This document shows positions 53,871 to 63,747 of a DNA stretch of 64,000 nucleotides, piece after piece. Source of the stretch: Lewinellaceae bacterium (GTDB lineage Bacteria; Bacteroidota; Bacteroidia; Chitinophagales; Saprospiraceae); contig JACJYC010000005.1 in the NCBI GenBank assembly GCA_020636325.1, positions 1-64,000 of the forward strand, in the 5' to 3' direction. Under the pieces are notes generated by a model. It was given only the letters and a program-made list of their open reading frames with translations, ran no database searches and had not been told where the DNA came from. The first letter of the stretch is position 1. Each line of letters starts with the position of its first letter. The position numbers and the translations under genes are program-made.

Positions 53871-56800
53871 TTAGCCCTTTTTCAACCTCAACTCCGGAAG
53901 GACCACTCTGAAATCCTTTCCTGTTTTTTCGTCGTGCCGGATCACAATATGCCGCGCCTTTACTTCTTCCAGTTGATAGCCCATATTCAGGTATCCTTCG
54001 AATCTGGCGGAAAAGGTTTTGGATAACCACAGGATACGCTCGCCGGAGAGGTCCGTAAACAAAGTAACTTTTTCTTTATCCTGTTTCAAAAGTTGTCCGG
54101 GCAGTATGTTCTTTACAACAGCGGCGGCAGCGGGGTTTTGGAAAAAATCCAGCCAGACATCCTTCAGGCTGCATTGCAAGACCAGCATATCCGGTTCAGG
54201 CCAGTCCGAGGAGTCTTCGCGATAATACAAGCCCGGCAGATCGCTGACAGGACGGAACGGCCGGTTGGTATGGATGGACAACCTGTTCTTTGCACGGGTA
54301 ATGGCCACATACAGCGCTCTTTCCTTCTCCTCATCATTAAATGGAAATTTGTTGAGCATCAGAAAAACGTTGTCAAACTCCTTTCCCTTGGCCTTATGCA
54401 TAGTCGAAACCAGCACAAGGCCGCGCTCCGGGAGATAAAAATCCTGTATCCTGCTTTCGCCTAGGAACTGGTGCCAGACGCTTCTCAATTTTCGGGGGTT
54501 GGTCCGTTCAAAATCACGAATGACATTTTCTGCCAGATTCAGATTGTCTGACCCGGCAAAAACAGAATGGACCTTGTTTTTTGCATCCTGCCAGGCTTGT
54601 TCTGATATCAAACCGATTTGATCCTGGATGGATTCCTGGATCAGGTGGGTGAAAACCCGGATTTCAAGCATATTGCGGAGCGGGAACTCCTCCCGATCCA
54701 TGATCAACCTTACGCGAAGACCGGCCTGCTGCAACAGATTGCCGACCAGCAGCGCCTCTTCGTTGGTTTGGGTTAAAACGACAGAAGTACCCTTCAGGTG
54801 CCCTTGCCGTACCGATTCCACAAGCGGCAGTTGCAAATTGCCGGTAGCATAGGTAACCACTTCGATTTCGCCGTTCTCGGATTGGTAGGGCGTCAACTGG
54901 ATCCCTTGTTTTATGCGGTCTTTTATCCGTGATTGTTCCAGGAAGGCATTTGCGAACAGAACGAGGTTGTTCTTGGCCCGGTAATTGGCGGTAAGGAAGT
55001 ACGTGCCGGCATTTTTCTGCTGGGCAAAAGCGCGCATGTACCGGGTGCTGGATCCCCTGAACGCATAGATATTCTGATCATCATCACCAACAACGATAAT
55101 CCTCACCTTTTCGGATTTACCGGCGACAGCCATTAGAAAGTGGTATTCATCCTCGCTCAGGTCCTGGTACTCGTCCACTACAATGACGCTTTTGTTGCGC
55201 AATCGCTCCAGGGGTATGTCTTCCTGTTCAATAGCGATCTTTGTTTTTTGAAGGATATCCTGGGATCTTTCAAGGGTTCCGACCCTGCCTGCAAGCTGAA
55301 ATGCGAATCCGTGGAAGGTGAAGATATCAACATAGTAAGCCAGTTTGCCGATGAGGGCCTTCAACCGGGTTTTAAATTCCTGTGCTGCCGGCCGGGAGAA
55401 GGTAAGCATCAGGAACTGCTCGGGCTTGACATCTTCCATCAACAGCAGGGAGGCGACCTTATGGACCAACACCCGGGTTTTACCGCTGCCGGGCCCTGCT
55501 GCGACCAGGATGTTCTCACTGCGGTTGTCCTTGACCACGGTTAGCTGCTCGGTTGAGAGAGCGCCGAAAATTTGCTGGAATTTTTCTTCCGTAATAGGCT
55601 CCTGGATCTTTCTTTTCCGGTTGTTGAAATATTTCGTCAAAAAATCCTCGTAAGGCATGGTAAAGTAGTCTTCCACAAACCGGGAAGCTTCTTCGTGGTA
55701 TTGCAGCTGTTTTTTGGCATACTCCCCAATGATGTGGATCTGTTCAGTCCGGGTTTGATAATAGCGCCCGAGTTTTTGATAATCGTTGACTGTGTATTGC
55801 TTCCTGCTGTCGTCTGCCTGCCGGGTGATCTTCATCGGATTATAGTAGACCAACAAACCGCTTTTCAATTCAATGACATTGAGATAATGGAGATAAAGCA
55901 GCACGGTTTCGTAGAAGTCGATCGGATATTTGGCCGGCAGAAACTCCTCAATGGCTTCTTTCAGGTGTGCGACCGAAAACTTCATGAGCCTTTTATCCGG
56001 AAAATCAGGATCCTTATCCGCTTCAATGAGGTAATGGATCTGAAAAACGCGCATGGCGTATCCGGCCGCTTCCTGCCGGTCCCTCAGCTGGGCCGCAAAT
56101 TTTTCCCGGGGAATTTTTCGTTTTATACTGAACTGTTCGGTGGATCTGTCCAGCCGCTCTTTTTCGATATACTTCAGGGTTTGCCAGTAGTTGAGCAGGT
56201 TTCTCAGGATGAGCATATCTGAGTGAATGCCGGATTCATTGAGCGTCTCGTTGATCTCCCGGAGGAAAATTTTCCGGAATCTGGCCTCTTCATTCGGAAA
56301 CAGCAGCTCGAAAAGCGCTTTCTCCGCCACAGTGGTCAAATCGAAGATTTCCTTTGAATGCCGTTTGCCTTTCAACGTAAAGTAGTAAGCCGTCAGGTCT
56401 TTTTCGCTGCTCAACAATTTGATCTGCCGGAACAGATTGAGCAAGTGCGTTACGTGATCCCGTTCCAGCCCGAGGGAATCGGCCATCCAGTCGACCTGCG
56501 CATCTTCACCGGTGCGGGCCCTGGAGATCATCGAACTGAAAACTCTTTTTGCAGCTTCATGGTCGCGGGCAGAAAAAAGACCGGCATGCGCATCAATGAT
56601 CGAATTGGCTTCCTCGGCGTTTTTCACCAGGATGCTTTGAGCGAATATCTTTGTTGCATTTTCTTCCCGCATGAGGTAGCCCGAATCTTCAAGTGCAGCA
56701 ATAGCAGCTTTGACGCGGGTTTCAAGTTGGTAGATTTCCGTATCCCACCCCGCGAGCCGGGCAATCTCCAGCGCTGATTTTGTAAACGTCTTTTTCTTAA

Positions 56801-58718
56801 ACCGTTTGATGCCCTGCCAGATCTGATAGATCTCTTTGTGGCTGATTTTGGTTGAATTCAACAAAAGGAAATGTTCGTTGAGATCATTTTCATCAAACAG
56901 GATATAACAGGATGCTTTGAGGTCCGGCCTCCTTCCGGCGCGCCCGGATTCCTGGATGTAATTTTCCAGGGAATCGGAAATGTTGTAATGGATGACCATT
57001 CGGACATTATCTTTATCCACCCCCATTCCAAAAGCCGTGGTTGCCACAATGATGTCCGTACCGCCGTTTTCCTGCATGAAAGCATCCTGAATCTCCGCCT
57101 TGGCATCCCGATCCAACTGTCCATTGTAGGCGCTAGCTGAAAAACCGTGCTCCCTAAGCCGTTGAGCGAGTTTTTCGGAGGTTTTAACCCGGGCGACATA
57201 TACAATTTTGGGGCCTTCCTCCGATTGGAGCAATTCGGTCAAACGATCGAATTTTTCCTCCGGGCTTTGGGTTTTGATCACTGAATAGGTGAGATTATTC
57301 CGATTGGTCCCGGTTTGAAACAGCTCCAGGTCCAGATTGGCCTGTTGTTTGAAATACAGCCGAATGTCGTCCGCTACGGAAGGCTTGGCTGTGGCCGTAA
57401 AGCAGGAAACGGGTATGGGGGCCTCCAATTGTTTCGCAGCCTGCAGTTTTTTAAGAAATGGCCCGATATACAGATAATCTACCCGGAAATCTTGTCCCCA
57501 GGCGGAGAAACAATGCGCCTCATCTATGACAAACCGGTCAATCTGGCGTCCGGCCAGCAGTTTAAGTATCGTTCTGGACCTTAATGATTCCGGAGAAATA
57601 TACAACAGGTTAGCCCCGCCGCTCCGGACCTGCTCTATTGCTTCCGACCTTTCAAGCGGCGACAACATGCCGTTGATAGCAACAGCTGATATGATATCGT
57701 GCCGGTTTCGGAGCACGTCAACCTGGTCTTTCATCAGGGATTGCAACGGCGAAATGACAACCGTGAGGGCGTGCAAAGCCTCCCCCCTGATCAGCGCGGG
57801 CAGCTGGAAAGTGAGCGATTTACCGCCGCCGGTCGGGAAGATAGCAAGAAAGGATTTTCCGTTCAACGCAGCCTCGACAACCTGCTCCTGCAAGGGTTTT
57901 CCGGATTCCTGGTCAAAGGCGCGAAAATGGTCATACCCGAAAAATCGCTTCAGGCCTGACCTTGGCGCCATAAATTTGCAATAGGCGCATCCGCCTTCTC
58001 CCATGCATTTTGCACGCAGTTCCCGGATAATGTCCTGCACCTTCGGAAAACGGTGGAATATCCAGGGCGGGAAAACGGATTCCGGGTCTTCGGTTTGTAT
58101 CAACGCCGTTGCAAAGGCCAGTTCAACAGGGTGCTCCTCTATGATTTTCTGAAGGTGGGCCAATTCGCAAAAAGCGCCCGAAAAATTTTCCCGGTAAAAC
58201 GCCTCAAGGGATTTGCCTTCGAAATCAGCCGGAATGTCTTTCCGGTCCAGCACCCCAAACAGGCCGTTAAATCCCGGCTGGTTCTCCAATAGCTTCATAT
58301 AAACGCCTTTCAAGGCGAGCGGCAAAGCATGGAAAGCCGTCAGGATATCTGCAAAAAGGTCTTTGGCAATGACCGCATCCGCCAGGGGGTTGTTCAGTTC
58401 TGTACCGGCCAGATGGTAGTCTTTCACAAGGTGGTGATACGGCTTCCGGGGAAAAAGAAGCGCCGACCAGAACAGGGTGTCAATTGTCAGCCGGTTAAAA
58501 AAATCATCGGGGAAACCTTTGTTTTTCAACAGCGGCAAATCGTGACTGATTATATTGTGCCCGCACAAGATATCGGCGCGCCTCGAAAATCCGGCGAATT
58601 CCGCTACATCCTTACCCACGAATTGATCCGGCCCCTGCAATGCACCGATCCGCAGCAGTTCACCCGTTTTTGGATTAGCTTCAAGGTCAAAGAAAATAAT
58701 TTCCTGCGATGCCTGCAT
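53871..58718 (-). CDS. Exonuclease-RecQ-UvrD fusion helicase
   Basis: 1615 residues from ATG 58718 (MQASQEIIFFDLEANPKTGE); an upstream TTG-type extension to 58898 is not needed. Residues 1-165 are a DnaQ-like 3'-5' exonuclease: FFDLEAN, LCGHNIISHDLPLL and LNNPLADAVIAKDL. A Cys cluster (KCMGEGGCAYCKFM) follows, then a RecQ-type superfamily 2 helicase with Walker A IFPTGGGKSLTFQLPA (about 293), DEAH in VIDEAHCFSAWGQDF (about 400) and motif VI QESGRAGRRPD. The C-terminal ~560 residues are UvrD/PcrA-like superfamily 1: Walker A AAGPGSGKTRVLVHK (about 1076), VVDEYQDLSED, GDDDQNIYAFRGS, STMHKAKGKEFDNV and YVAITRAKNRL. The three activities in one chain suggest recombination or replication-fork repair, or DNA-based defence. 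Confidence 0.9.
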   Translation of the reverse strand: MQASQEIIFFDLEANPKTGELLRIGALQGPDQFVGKDVAEFAGFSRRADILCGHNIISHDLPLLKNKGFPDDFFNRLTIDTLFWSALLFPRKPYHHLVKDYHLAGTELNNPLADAVIAKDLFADILTAFHALPLALKGVYMKLLENQPGFNGLFGVLDRKDIPADFEGKSLEAFYRENFSGAFCELAHLQKIIEEHPVELAFATALIQTEDPESVFPPWIFHRFPKVQDIIRELRAKCMGEGGCAYCKFMAPRSGLKRFFGYDHFRAFDQESGKPLQEQVVEAALNGKSFLAIFPTGGGKSLTFQLPALIRGEALHALTVVISPLQSLMKDQVDVLRNRHDIISAVAINGMLSPLERSEAIEQVRSGGANLLYISPESLRSRTILKLLAGRQIDRFVIDEAHCFSAWGQDFRVDYLYIGPFLKKLQAAKQLEAPIPVSCFTATAKPSVADDIRLYFKQQANLDLELFQTGTNRNNLTYSVIKTQSPEEKFDRLTELLQSEEGPKIVYVARVKTSEKLAQRLREHGFSASAYNGQLDRDAKAEIQDAFMQENGGTDIIVATTAFGMGVDKDNVRMVIHYNISDSLENYIQESGRAGRRPDLKASCYILFDENDLNEHFLLLNSTKISHKEIYQIWQGIKRFKKKTFTKSALEIARLAGWDTEIYQLETRVKAAIAALEDSGYLMREENATKIFAQSILVKNAEEANSIIDAHAGLFSARDHEAAKRVFSSMISRARTGEDAQVDWMADSLGLERDHVTHLLNLFRQIKLLSSEKDLTAYYFTLKGKRHSKEIFDLTTVAEKALFELLFPNEEARFRKIFLREINETLNESGIHSDMLILRNLLNYWQTLKYIEKERLDRSTEQFSIKRKIPREKFAAQLRDRQEAAGYAMRVFQIHYLIEADKDPDFPDKRLMKFSVAHLKEAIEEFLPAKYPIDFYETVLLYLHYLNVIELKSGLLVYYNPMKITRQADDSRKQYTVNDYQKLGRYYQTRTEQIHIIGEYAKKQLQYHEEASRFVEDYFTMPYEDFLTKYFNNRKRKIQEPITEEKFQQIFGALSTEQLTVVKDNRSENILVAAGPGSGKTRVLVHKVASLLLMEDVKPEQFLMLTFSRPAAQEFKTRLKALIGKLAYYVDIFTFHGFAFQLAGRVGTLERSQDILQKTKIAIEQEDIPLERLRNKSVIVVDEYQDLSEDEYHFLMAVAGKSEKVRIIVVGDDDQNIYAFRGSSTRYMRAFAQQKNAGTYFLTANYRAKNNLVLFANAFLEQSRIKDRIKQGIQLTPYQSENGEIEVVTYATGNLQLPLVESVRQGHLKGTSVVLTQTNEEALLVGNLLQQAGLRVRLIMDREEFPLRNMLEIRVFTHLIQESIQDQIGLISEQAWQDAKNKVHSVFAGSDNLNLAENVIRDFERTNPRKLRSVWHQFLGESRIQDFYLPERGLVLVSTMHKAKGKEFDNVFLMLNKFPFNDEEKERALYVAITRAKNRLSIHTNRPFRPVSDLPGLYYREDSSDWPEPDMLVLQCSLKDVWLDFFQNPAAAAVVKNILPGQLLKQDKEKVTLFTDLSGERILWLSKTFSARFEGYLNMGYQLEEVKARHIVIRHDEKTGKDFRVVLPELRLKKG

Positions 58719-58770
58719 ATCGGTCAATTCCACTGACTGCCCTGAAAAACAGCCTAAATTTAATCCTAAG

Positions 58771-58801
58771 TTTGTAATCGCCCAAAATGCCCTTACTTTA
58801 G
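58771..58801 (+). promoter_or_regulatory. Promoter of uxaB
   Basis: TTTG (58771-58774), 19 bp, then TACTTTAG (58794-58801): one mismatch to TAnnTTTG at the -7. The ATG at 58842 follows by 40 bp. Confidence 0.65.
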
Positions 58802-58841
58802 CGCCGGCTTTTAATTTTTGCATTTTAATTTTCTTCACACC

Positions 58842-60350
58842 ATGAAATCCCTTTCCCGATCCACCTTGCCCGAACTGGCCGGCAATCCGGCCCTGCAATT
58901 GCCGTCTGAGGAAATGTTCTCATTGCCTGAAAAGATCCTGCAATTCGGCACCGGGGTGCTCCTGCGCGGGTTACCCGATTTTTTTGTGGAACAAGCCAAC
59001 CGGGCGGGCAAGTTCAACGGGCGCATCGTTGTTGTAAAATCCACGGACGGCGGAGACGCCGACGCTTTTACCCGTCAGAACAACCTCTACACCCTGTGCA
59101 TCAAGGGCGTGAAAGAGGGCAACATCGTGGAAGAGAACCTGGTCTGCTCGGCCATCAGCCGGGTGCTGATCGCAAAGACCCAATGGAACGAGATCCTGGC
59201 TTGCGCCGTGAGCCCGGATTTGCAGGCGGTAGTGTCCAATACGACCGAAGTAGGCATCCAACTGGTGGAGGAAAGCATTGACCAGGCCCCGCCGCAATCT
59301 TTTCCCGCGAAGTTGCTGGCCATCCTCAGGGCGCGGTACGACGCTTTTGCCGGCGCCGCTGACAAAGGGCTCGTGATCGTACCCACCGAACTCATCCCGG
59401 ATAACGGTACAAAACTGAAAAATATCCTGCTGGAACTGGCGCAGTTCAATGGGCTGTCACCGGAATTCGTCCGCTGGATGGAAACAGCCAATACGTTCTG
59501 CAATTCGCTGGTCGACCGGATCGTGCCGGGCCATCCCGGTCCGGAAGCTGCTGCCAGACTGGAACAGGAGCTCGGCTACAAAGACGACCTGCTGGCGGTT
59601 TCGGAGGTTTACCGGCTCTGGGCCATCGAAGGCGGCGAAAAGGTCAAAAAAGTCCTTTCTTTTTGGGAGGTTGATCCGGGTGTGATCATCGAACCCGATA
59701 TCAGCGTATACCGCGAACTCAAGCTGCGCCTGCTCAATGCAACCCATACCCTGAGTTGCGGTTTTGCCCACCTCTGCGGGTTCGACACCGTCAAGGAAGC
59801 CATGGCCGACCCGGAAATGAACGCTTTTATCCGGCATCTGATGCTGGAAGAGATCGCGCCGGCCATCCCGCATCCGGTGGACCTGGAAAAGGCGCGGGCT
59901 TTCGGGCGCGAAGTGGTCGACCGGTTCGCCAATCCGTTCCTCGACCACCATTGGCTGAGCATCACGCTCCAGTACAGCTCCAAAATGCTGATGCGGGTGA
60001 TGCCCGTATTGATCCGTTATTACGAAAATTTCGGCAAGGCGCCGGAAGCCATTTCGCTGGGTTTTGCCGCCTGGCTGCGCTTCATTCAACCCGCAGCAGT
60101 AGCCGACGGCGCCTATTACGGGGCGTACAACGGGGTCCGTTACCGGATCAACGACGATAAAGCAGAACATATTTACAAGCGCCTCCAAGGTGTTCCACCA
60201 AACAAAATACCGGAATCCTTGCTTTCAGATCAAATGATTTGGAAAGAAGACCTGACCGGATTGCCCGGCTTTGTTGAAAAAGTGGCCATGTACCACGCCG
60301 CCCTGACTGAAGGCAACGCAAAGCAACAATTGTCGAATTTCAGCCATTGA
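58842..60350 (+). CDS. uxaB: Tagaturonate reductase (altronate oxidoreductase)
   Basis: 502 residues from ATG 58842 (MKSLSRSTLPELAGNPALQL). The N-terminal NAD-binding region has ILQFGTGVLLRGLPDFFVE and VVVKSTDGGDADAF; the mannitol dehydrogenase-type C-terminal domain has LLNATHTLSCGFAHLCGFD, with the conserved K-x5-N-x2-H pattern only partly visible as LRLLNATHT. It interconverts D-tagaturonate and D-altronate in galacturonate (pectin) catabolism. No other uxa gene is adjacent. A near-consensus promoter lies at 58771-58801. Confidence 0.88.
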   Translation: MKSLSRSTLPELAGNPALQLPSEEMFSLPEKILQFGTGVLLRGLPDFFVEQANRAGKFNGRIVVVKSTDGGDADAFTRQNNLYTLCIKGVKEGNIVEENLVCSAISRVLIAKTQWNEILACAVSPDLQAVVSNTTEVGIQLVEESIDQAPPQSFPAKLLAILRARYDAFAGAADKGLVIVPTELIPDNGTKLKNILLELAQFNGLSPEFVRWMETANTFCNSLVDRIVPGHPGPEAAARLEQELGYKDDLLAVSEVYRLWAIEGGEKVKKVLSFWEVDPGVIIEPDISVYRELKLRLLNATHTLSCGFAHLCGFDTVKEAMADPEMNAFIRHLMLEEIAPAIPHPVDLEKARAFGREVVDRFANPFLDHHWLSITLQYSSKMLMRVMPVLIRYYENFGKAPEAISLGFAAWLRFIQPAAVADGAYYGAYNGVRYRINDDKAEHIYKRLQGVPPNKIPESLLSDQMIWKEDLTGLPGFVEKVAMYHAALTEGNAKQQLSNFSH

Positions 60351-60741
60351 TTATTTTGAATAGCACCCGCACAAAGGGGTATTTCCAAATAATTTACCAA
60401 AAAGAGAATTTATCCGGAATCATTTCGTATCTTTGCACCGGATTAGCGGCGGACCGCCATGAACCGGCCCGCATCGCTGCAATTAACAAGATAATTGAAT
60501 TATCCGATTTCGTTGTGATGGCTTCGGCCGCAAGCTGAAATCTTGTCCTTTGTAAGTTTTCCCACCCGTGAGCTTGCTCAGCTTTATTTCCGCTTCCAAC
60601 AGAACAAACAGAGTATTTTAAATTATTTTCTCATTGGCCATGGCTTGAAATGCGTCGTAAGAATGCAGGTTCAATCCGTGCTGAGGGAGGCTGCACGTAT
60701 GCATGTGCCCGCTCCCGGATGATGAAATGCAATCTTTTAAC
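60351..60741 (+). promoter_or_regulatory. Promoter and long leader of the DEAD-box helicase gene
   Basis: TATCTTTG (60428-60435) is an exact -7 element; with a start near 60442 the leader to the ATG at 60742 is about 300 nt. The leader has several possible stem regions (for example GCGGCGGACCGCC at about 60446-60458 and GAGCTTGCTCAGC near 60571) but no known riboswitch was recognised. Long structured leaders are common in front of RNA helicase genes. Confidence 0.45.
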
Positions 60742-61971
60742 ATGAACGCTTTTAAGCAAAAGAGTAAAAACAGCAAACCCGGCGGGTTTAAACGCCACTC
60801 TGGCCGGCCTGCCGGCAACAACGCCGCCCCGAACGGAAACCGCAGAAAAAAGAAAAAGGAAGCCCCAGGCATTGACCCGGGTCTCCTGATCAAAAAAGCG
60901 ATCCCTAAGGAAGAAACCGTTTACGCGCCGACCCGCACCTTCGAGCAAATGCCGCTCGACAACCGCATGAAGGCCAATATCCGCAAAAAAGGATTCAAGC
61001 ATCCGACCGAAATCCAGGACAAAACCCTGGAATACCTGCTTCAAGGCAGGGATCTGCTCGGGATCGCCCAGACCGGCACCGGCAAAACCGGCGCTTTCCT
61101 GATCCCGATCATCAATAACCTGCTGACTCAGGGCAAACGCTTCCAGAGCCTGGTTGTCGTGCCGACCCGCGAGCTGGCGCTCCAGGTGGAAGGCGAATTC
61201 AAAAGCCTGGTAGCCGGATTGGGCCTGTACAGCGCCACCTTCATCGGCGGCACCAATATCAATCGCGACCTGCAGATCCTGCGCCGCCCCAGCCAATTGG
61301 TGGTAGGCACCCCGGGGCGTTTGCTCGACCTGGTGAACCGCAAGGCGCTCAACCTGCAGAACTTCTCCATCCTCGTGCTGGACGAATTCGACCGCATGCT
61401 GGACATGGGTTTTGCACCGGATGTGAAAAGGATCACGGCGGCCATGCCCGGCAGGGAACAAACCCTGCTGTTCTCGGCGACCATCGACAAAACCCAGCAA
61501 ATGCTGATCGATACCCTGCTCGACCAACCCGTTGAGGTGAAGGTCAGCACCGGCGAAGCTACCGGCGACCATATCGACCAGGACATCGTCCGCGTAACGC
61601 CCGGAGAAGACAAGTTCCAGGTGCTGCGCAGCATGGTGGATCAGGAGGATTTTGAAAAGGTCCTCGTTTTTGCCGAGACCAAGCACCTCGTGAGCAAGCT
61701 CTGCCTCAAACTGCAAAAGTCGGGTATCCGGGCCGAGCAGATCCACGGCAACAAATCGCAGTCGACCCGGCAAAAAGCCCTGGATAAGTTCAAGAAAGGC
61801 GCCATCCAGGTCCTGGTAGCCACCGACGTCGCAGCCCGCGGTCTGGACATCACCGATGTCACCCACGTGATCAATTACCAGCTGCCCAAAACCTTTGACA
61901 GCTACCTGCACCGCATCGGCCGTACGGGTCGCGCCGGAAAGGCAGGGAAAGCTTATACGTTTGTAGACTAA
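60742..61971 (+). CDS. DEAD-box RNA helicase (RhlE-like)
   Basis: 409 residues from ATG 60742 (MNAFKQKSKNSKPGGFKRHS); a second ATG at 60703 would add 13 residues. A basic N-terminal tail precedes the helicase core: Q motif GFKHPTEIQDKTL, Walker A AQTGTGKTGAFLIP, VVVPTRELALQVE, GTPGRLLDLV, DEFD (a DExD-type box II) in LVLDEFDRMLDMGF, SATIDK in place of SAT, DVAARGLDI and HRIGRTGRAG. It remodels RNA, often in cold adaptation or ribosome assembly. It ends just after the core, without a long basic tail. A ~300-nt leader and a very strong terminator frame the gene. Confidence 0.93.
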   Translation: MNAFKQKSKNSKPGGFKRHSGRPAGNNAAPNGNRRKKKKEAPGIDPGLLIKKAIPKEETVYAPTRTFEQMPLDNRMKANIRKKGFKHPTEIQDKTLEYLLQGRDLLGIAQTGTGKTGAFLIPIINNLLTQGKRFQSLVVVPTRELALQVEGEFKSLVAGLGLYSATFIGGTNINRDLQILRRPSQLVVGTPGRLLDLVNRKALNLQNFSILVLDEFDRMLDMGFAPDVKRITAAMPGREQTLLFSATIDKTQQMLIDTLLDQPVEVKVSTGEATGDHIDQDIVRVTPGEDKFQVLRSMVDQEDFEKVLVFAETKHLVSKLCLKLQKSGIRAEQIHGNKSQSTRQKALDKFKKGAIQVLVATDVAARGLDITDVTHVINYQLPKTFDSYLHRIGRTGRAGKAGKAYTFVD

Positions 61972-62052
61972 CTTCGGCCAGGCTCAGTCAGTTGCATCTG
62001 CTCGGTTTTGGCCTGCTTAACCACATAAGGCATATAAGTCCACATGAGTTTT

Positions 62053-62094
62053 CATTGTAATTGCGCCATGGCGCAATTACAATGGGCTTTTTTT
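62053..62094 (+). terminator. Strong terminator after the DEAD-box helicase gene
   Basis: A 32-bp perfect palindrome (62053-62084, arm CATTGTAATTGCGCCA) followed by GGC and a T run (about 62087-62094). It lies between the convergent helicase and anmK genes. Confidence 0.9.
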
Positions 62095-62209
62095 ATATGT
62101 TCTTATGATTCTGATTTGGTTAAAAATAAAGCGTGTTTTTTTTGTCGTAAACCGGAATCCCAGGTTAAAATCAAGATCCTTGCATTAGGACAACCAGCCT
62201 CCTTGGAAC

Positions 62210-63397
62210 TCATCCCGGCAGCGAGATCTTCCCCATCGACACGAGCGGTATCCCGCCCAGGCGTTGCCCTTCGCTGTAACGGCCTGCCAATGTTTCATTA
62301 GCCAACGCAGCAAACAGCACCGCCTCTTTGGCGTCGCCCGAAATGCCGAGCCTTTCAAACGGATCAACAGGAAACCCGGGCAATAATTCCCGCAGATATT
62401 CCACCAACTTGGGGTTATGCGCCCCGCCGCCGCTCAGATAGAGGCGCTTTGGAAAAGCCGTTTCGACTTGCAGCACCGCTTCCGCAATGGTCTCCGCCGT
62501 AAACCGGGTCAGGGTCGCCATCAGGTTTTCTGCTGAAATATCGCGATGCTGTTGGAGGCAATTTTCCAGGAATTCCTGGCCGAACATTTCCGGACCGGTC
62601 GTTTTCGGGTTGGCCAGCTGAAAATAAGGATGGTTTTTCATCCGGTCCAGCAGTTCATTGTCGATGGTCCCGGCTTTGGCAAACCGGCTGTCCTCATCAA
62701 ATGCGACCCCGAACCGGGCAGAAGCCACGTGATCCAACAAGGTATTGCCCGGACCGGTATCCGTAGCGAAGGCTTTGTCCGGATCCAGATCACCCGGCAA
62801 GAAGGTAAAATTGGCGATGCCGCCGATATTGAGCAGGAAGCGGTCTTCCCCCTTTTTGGAAAACAGGAAATAGTCGCCGTAAAGGGCCAACGGCGCCCCT
62901 TCACCGCCGGCCGCGAGGTGCTTTTGCCGGAAGTCAGACAAGGTGATGATGCCCGTCCGGCGGGCCAGGTGGTCGCCGTCGCCGATCTGCAGGGTGGCGT
63001 TGGGGTAATCCGGTAAATGGTGGAAATGGCGCGGCGCGTGAAAAACCGTCTGTCCGTGGCTGGCCAGCAGGTCGACTTCCGCAGGTGAAACCTTCCATTT
63101 TCTGAGGCAGTCCAGCACGATCGCAGCATGTCTTTCCGCAACCGTCACGTTCAACAGCACAAGATGCTGGAAATCGATCTCCCGCCGGGCAAAAATCCGA
63201 CGGATCTCCCGGCGGAAAAGCTCATCGTAAGGTATGGTCTCAAAGGCTTCCAGCTGTACCCGGCAATCCGCTCCGGCGCCTGTAAAGCGGCACAAGGCCA
63301 CATCCAGCCCGTCGAGCGAAGTGCCCGACATCAGTCCGATAATGCGCCTTGAATTTTGGGCGGACAGGCGATGCAAGGTTTCGAGATGGTTTTTCAT
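62210..63397 (-). CDS. anmK: Anhydro-N-acetylmuramic acid kinase
   Basis: 395 residues. The ATP-binding start RIIGLMSGTSLDGLDVALC, LASHGQTVFHAP, LNIGGIANFTFLPG, DTGPGNTLLDHV and LYLSGGGAHNPKL are the AnmK signatures. It converts 1,6-anhydro-MurNAc from peptidoglycan turnover into MurNAc 6-phosphate. Length is normal. No other recycling gene is adjacent; the GHL10-type hydrolase lies about 12 kb away. Confidence 0.95.
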   Translation of the reverse strand: MKNHLETLHRLSAQNSRRIIGLMSGTSLDGLDVALCRFTGAGADCRVQLEAFETIPYDELFRREIRRIFARREIDFQHLVLLNVTVAERHAAIVLDCLRKWKVSPAEVDLLASHGQTVFHAPRHFHHLPDYPNATLQIGDGDHLARRTGIITLSDFRQKHLAAGGEGAPLALYGDYFLFSKKGEDRFLLNIGGIANFTFLPGDLDPDKAFATDTGPGNTLLDHVASARFGVAFDEDSRFAKAGTIDNELLDRMKNHPYFQLANPKTTGPEMFGQEFLENCLQQHRDISAENLMATLTRFTAETIAEAVLQVETAFPKRLYLSGGGAHNPKLVEYLRELLPGFPVDPFERLGISGDAKEAVLFAALANETLAGRYSEGQRLGGIPLVSMGKISLPG

Positions 63398-63491
63398 CGA
63401 ACAAAGTTAGTGCGGGATGATTTCTGTTTGCGGATTCAGCCCATAAAGCTAAAATTTGCTGTTGATGAAATTATTTTTAGATCTAAACAGT

Positions 63492-63499
63492 TATTTTTG
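63492..63499 (+). promoter_or_regulatory. -7 element of the DUF433/DUF5615 operon
   Basis: TATTTTTG is an exact TAnnTTTG match; the expected start is about 14 bp before the ATG at 63520. No clear -33 is seen. Confidence 0.5.
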
Positions 63500-63519
63500 T
63501 AGTTTAAAAGATCCAATTC

Positions 63520-63747
63520 ATGCAACATTTATCCAGAATTACCTTTGATCCAAATCAAATGGGAGGGAAACCATGTATCCGGGGATTGCGGGTCACGGTA
63601 GGAATGATTGTCGGATTAATTGCTTCCGGTTACTCCAGAGAACAGATTCTTAATGCTTATCCATATCTCGAAGAAGAAGATATTAAAGAAGCCTTGATAT
63701 ATGCTGCATGGCGGGCTGAGGAAATCGAAATTCCATATGCCGCCTGA
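63520..63747 (+). CDS. DUF433 antitoxin-like protein
   Basis: 75 residues with the DUF433 pattern RITFDPNQMGGKPCIRGLRV, VGLIASGYSREQILNAYPYL and EDIKEALIYAAW. DUF433 proteins are small winged-helix antitoxins usually followed by a DUF5615 PIN-like toxin; exactly such a gene follows, overlapping the stop by 1 bp. It probably represses its own operon together with the toxin. Confidence 0.9.
   Translation: MQHLSRITFDPNQMGGKPCIRGLRVTVGMIVGLIASGYSREQILNAYPYLEEEDIKEALIYAAWRAEEIEIPYAA

Noticed and set aside
58719..58898. 60-residue N-terminal extension of the RecQ-UvrD fusion
   Set aside because: The exonuclease domain starts just after the ATG at 58718, and the extension would overlap the uxaB start and promoter.
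60347..60538. Possible 63-residue leader peptide before the DEAD-box helicase gene
   Set aside because: No ribosome binding site or recognisable content, and most of it precedes the predicted start of the transcript.
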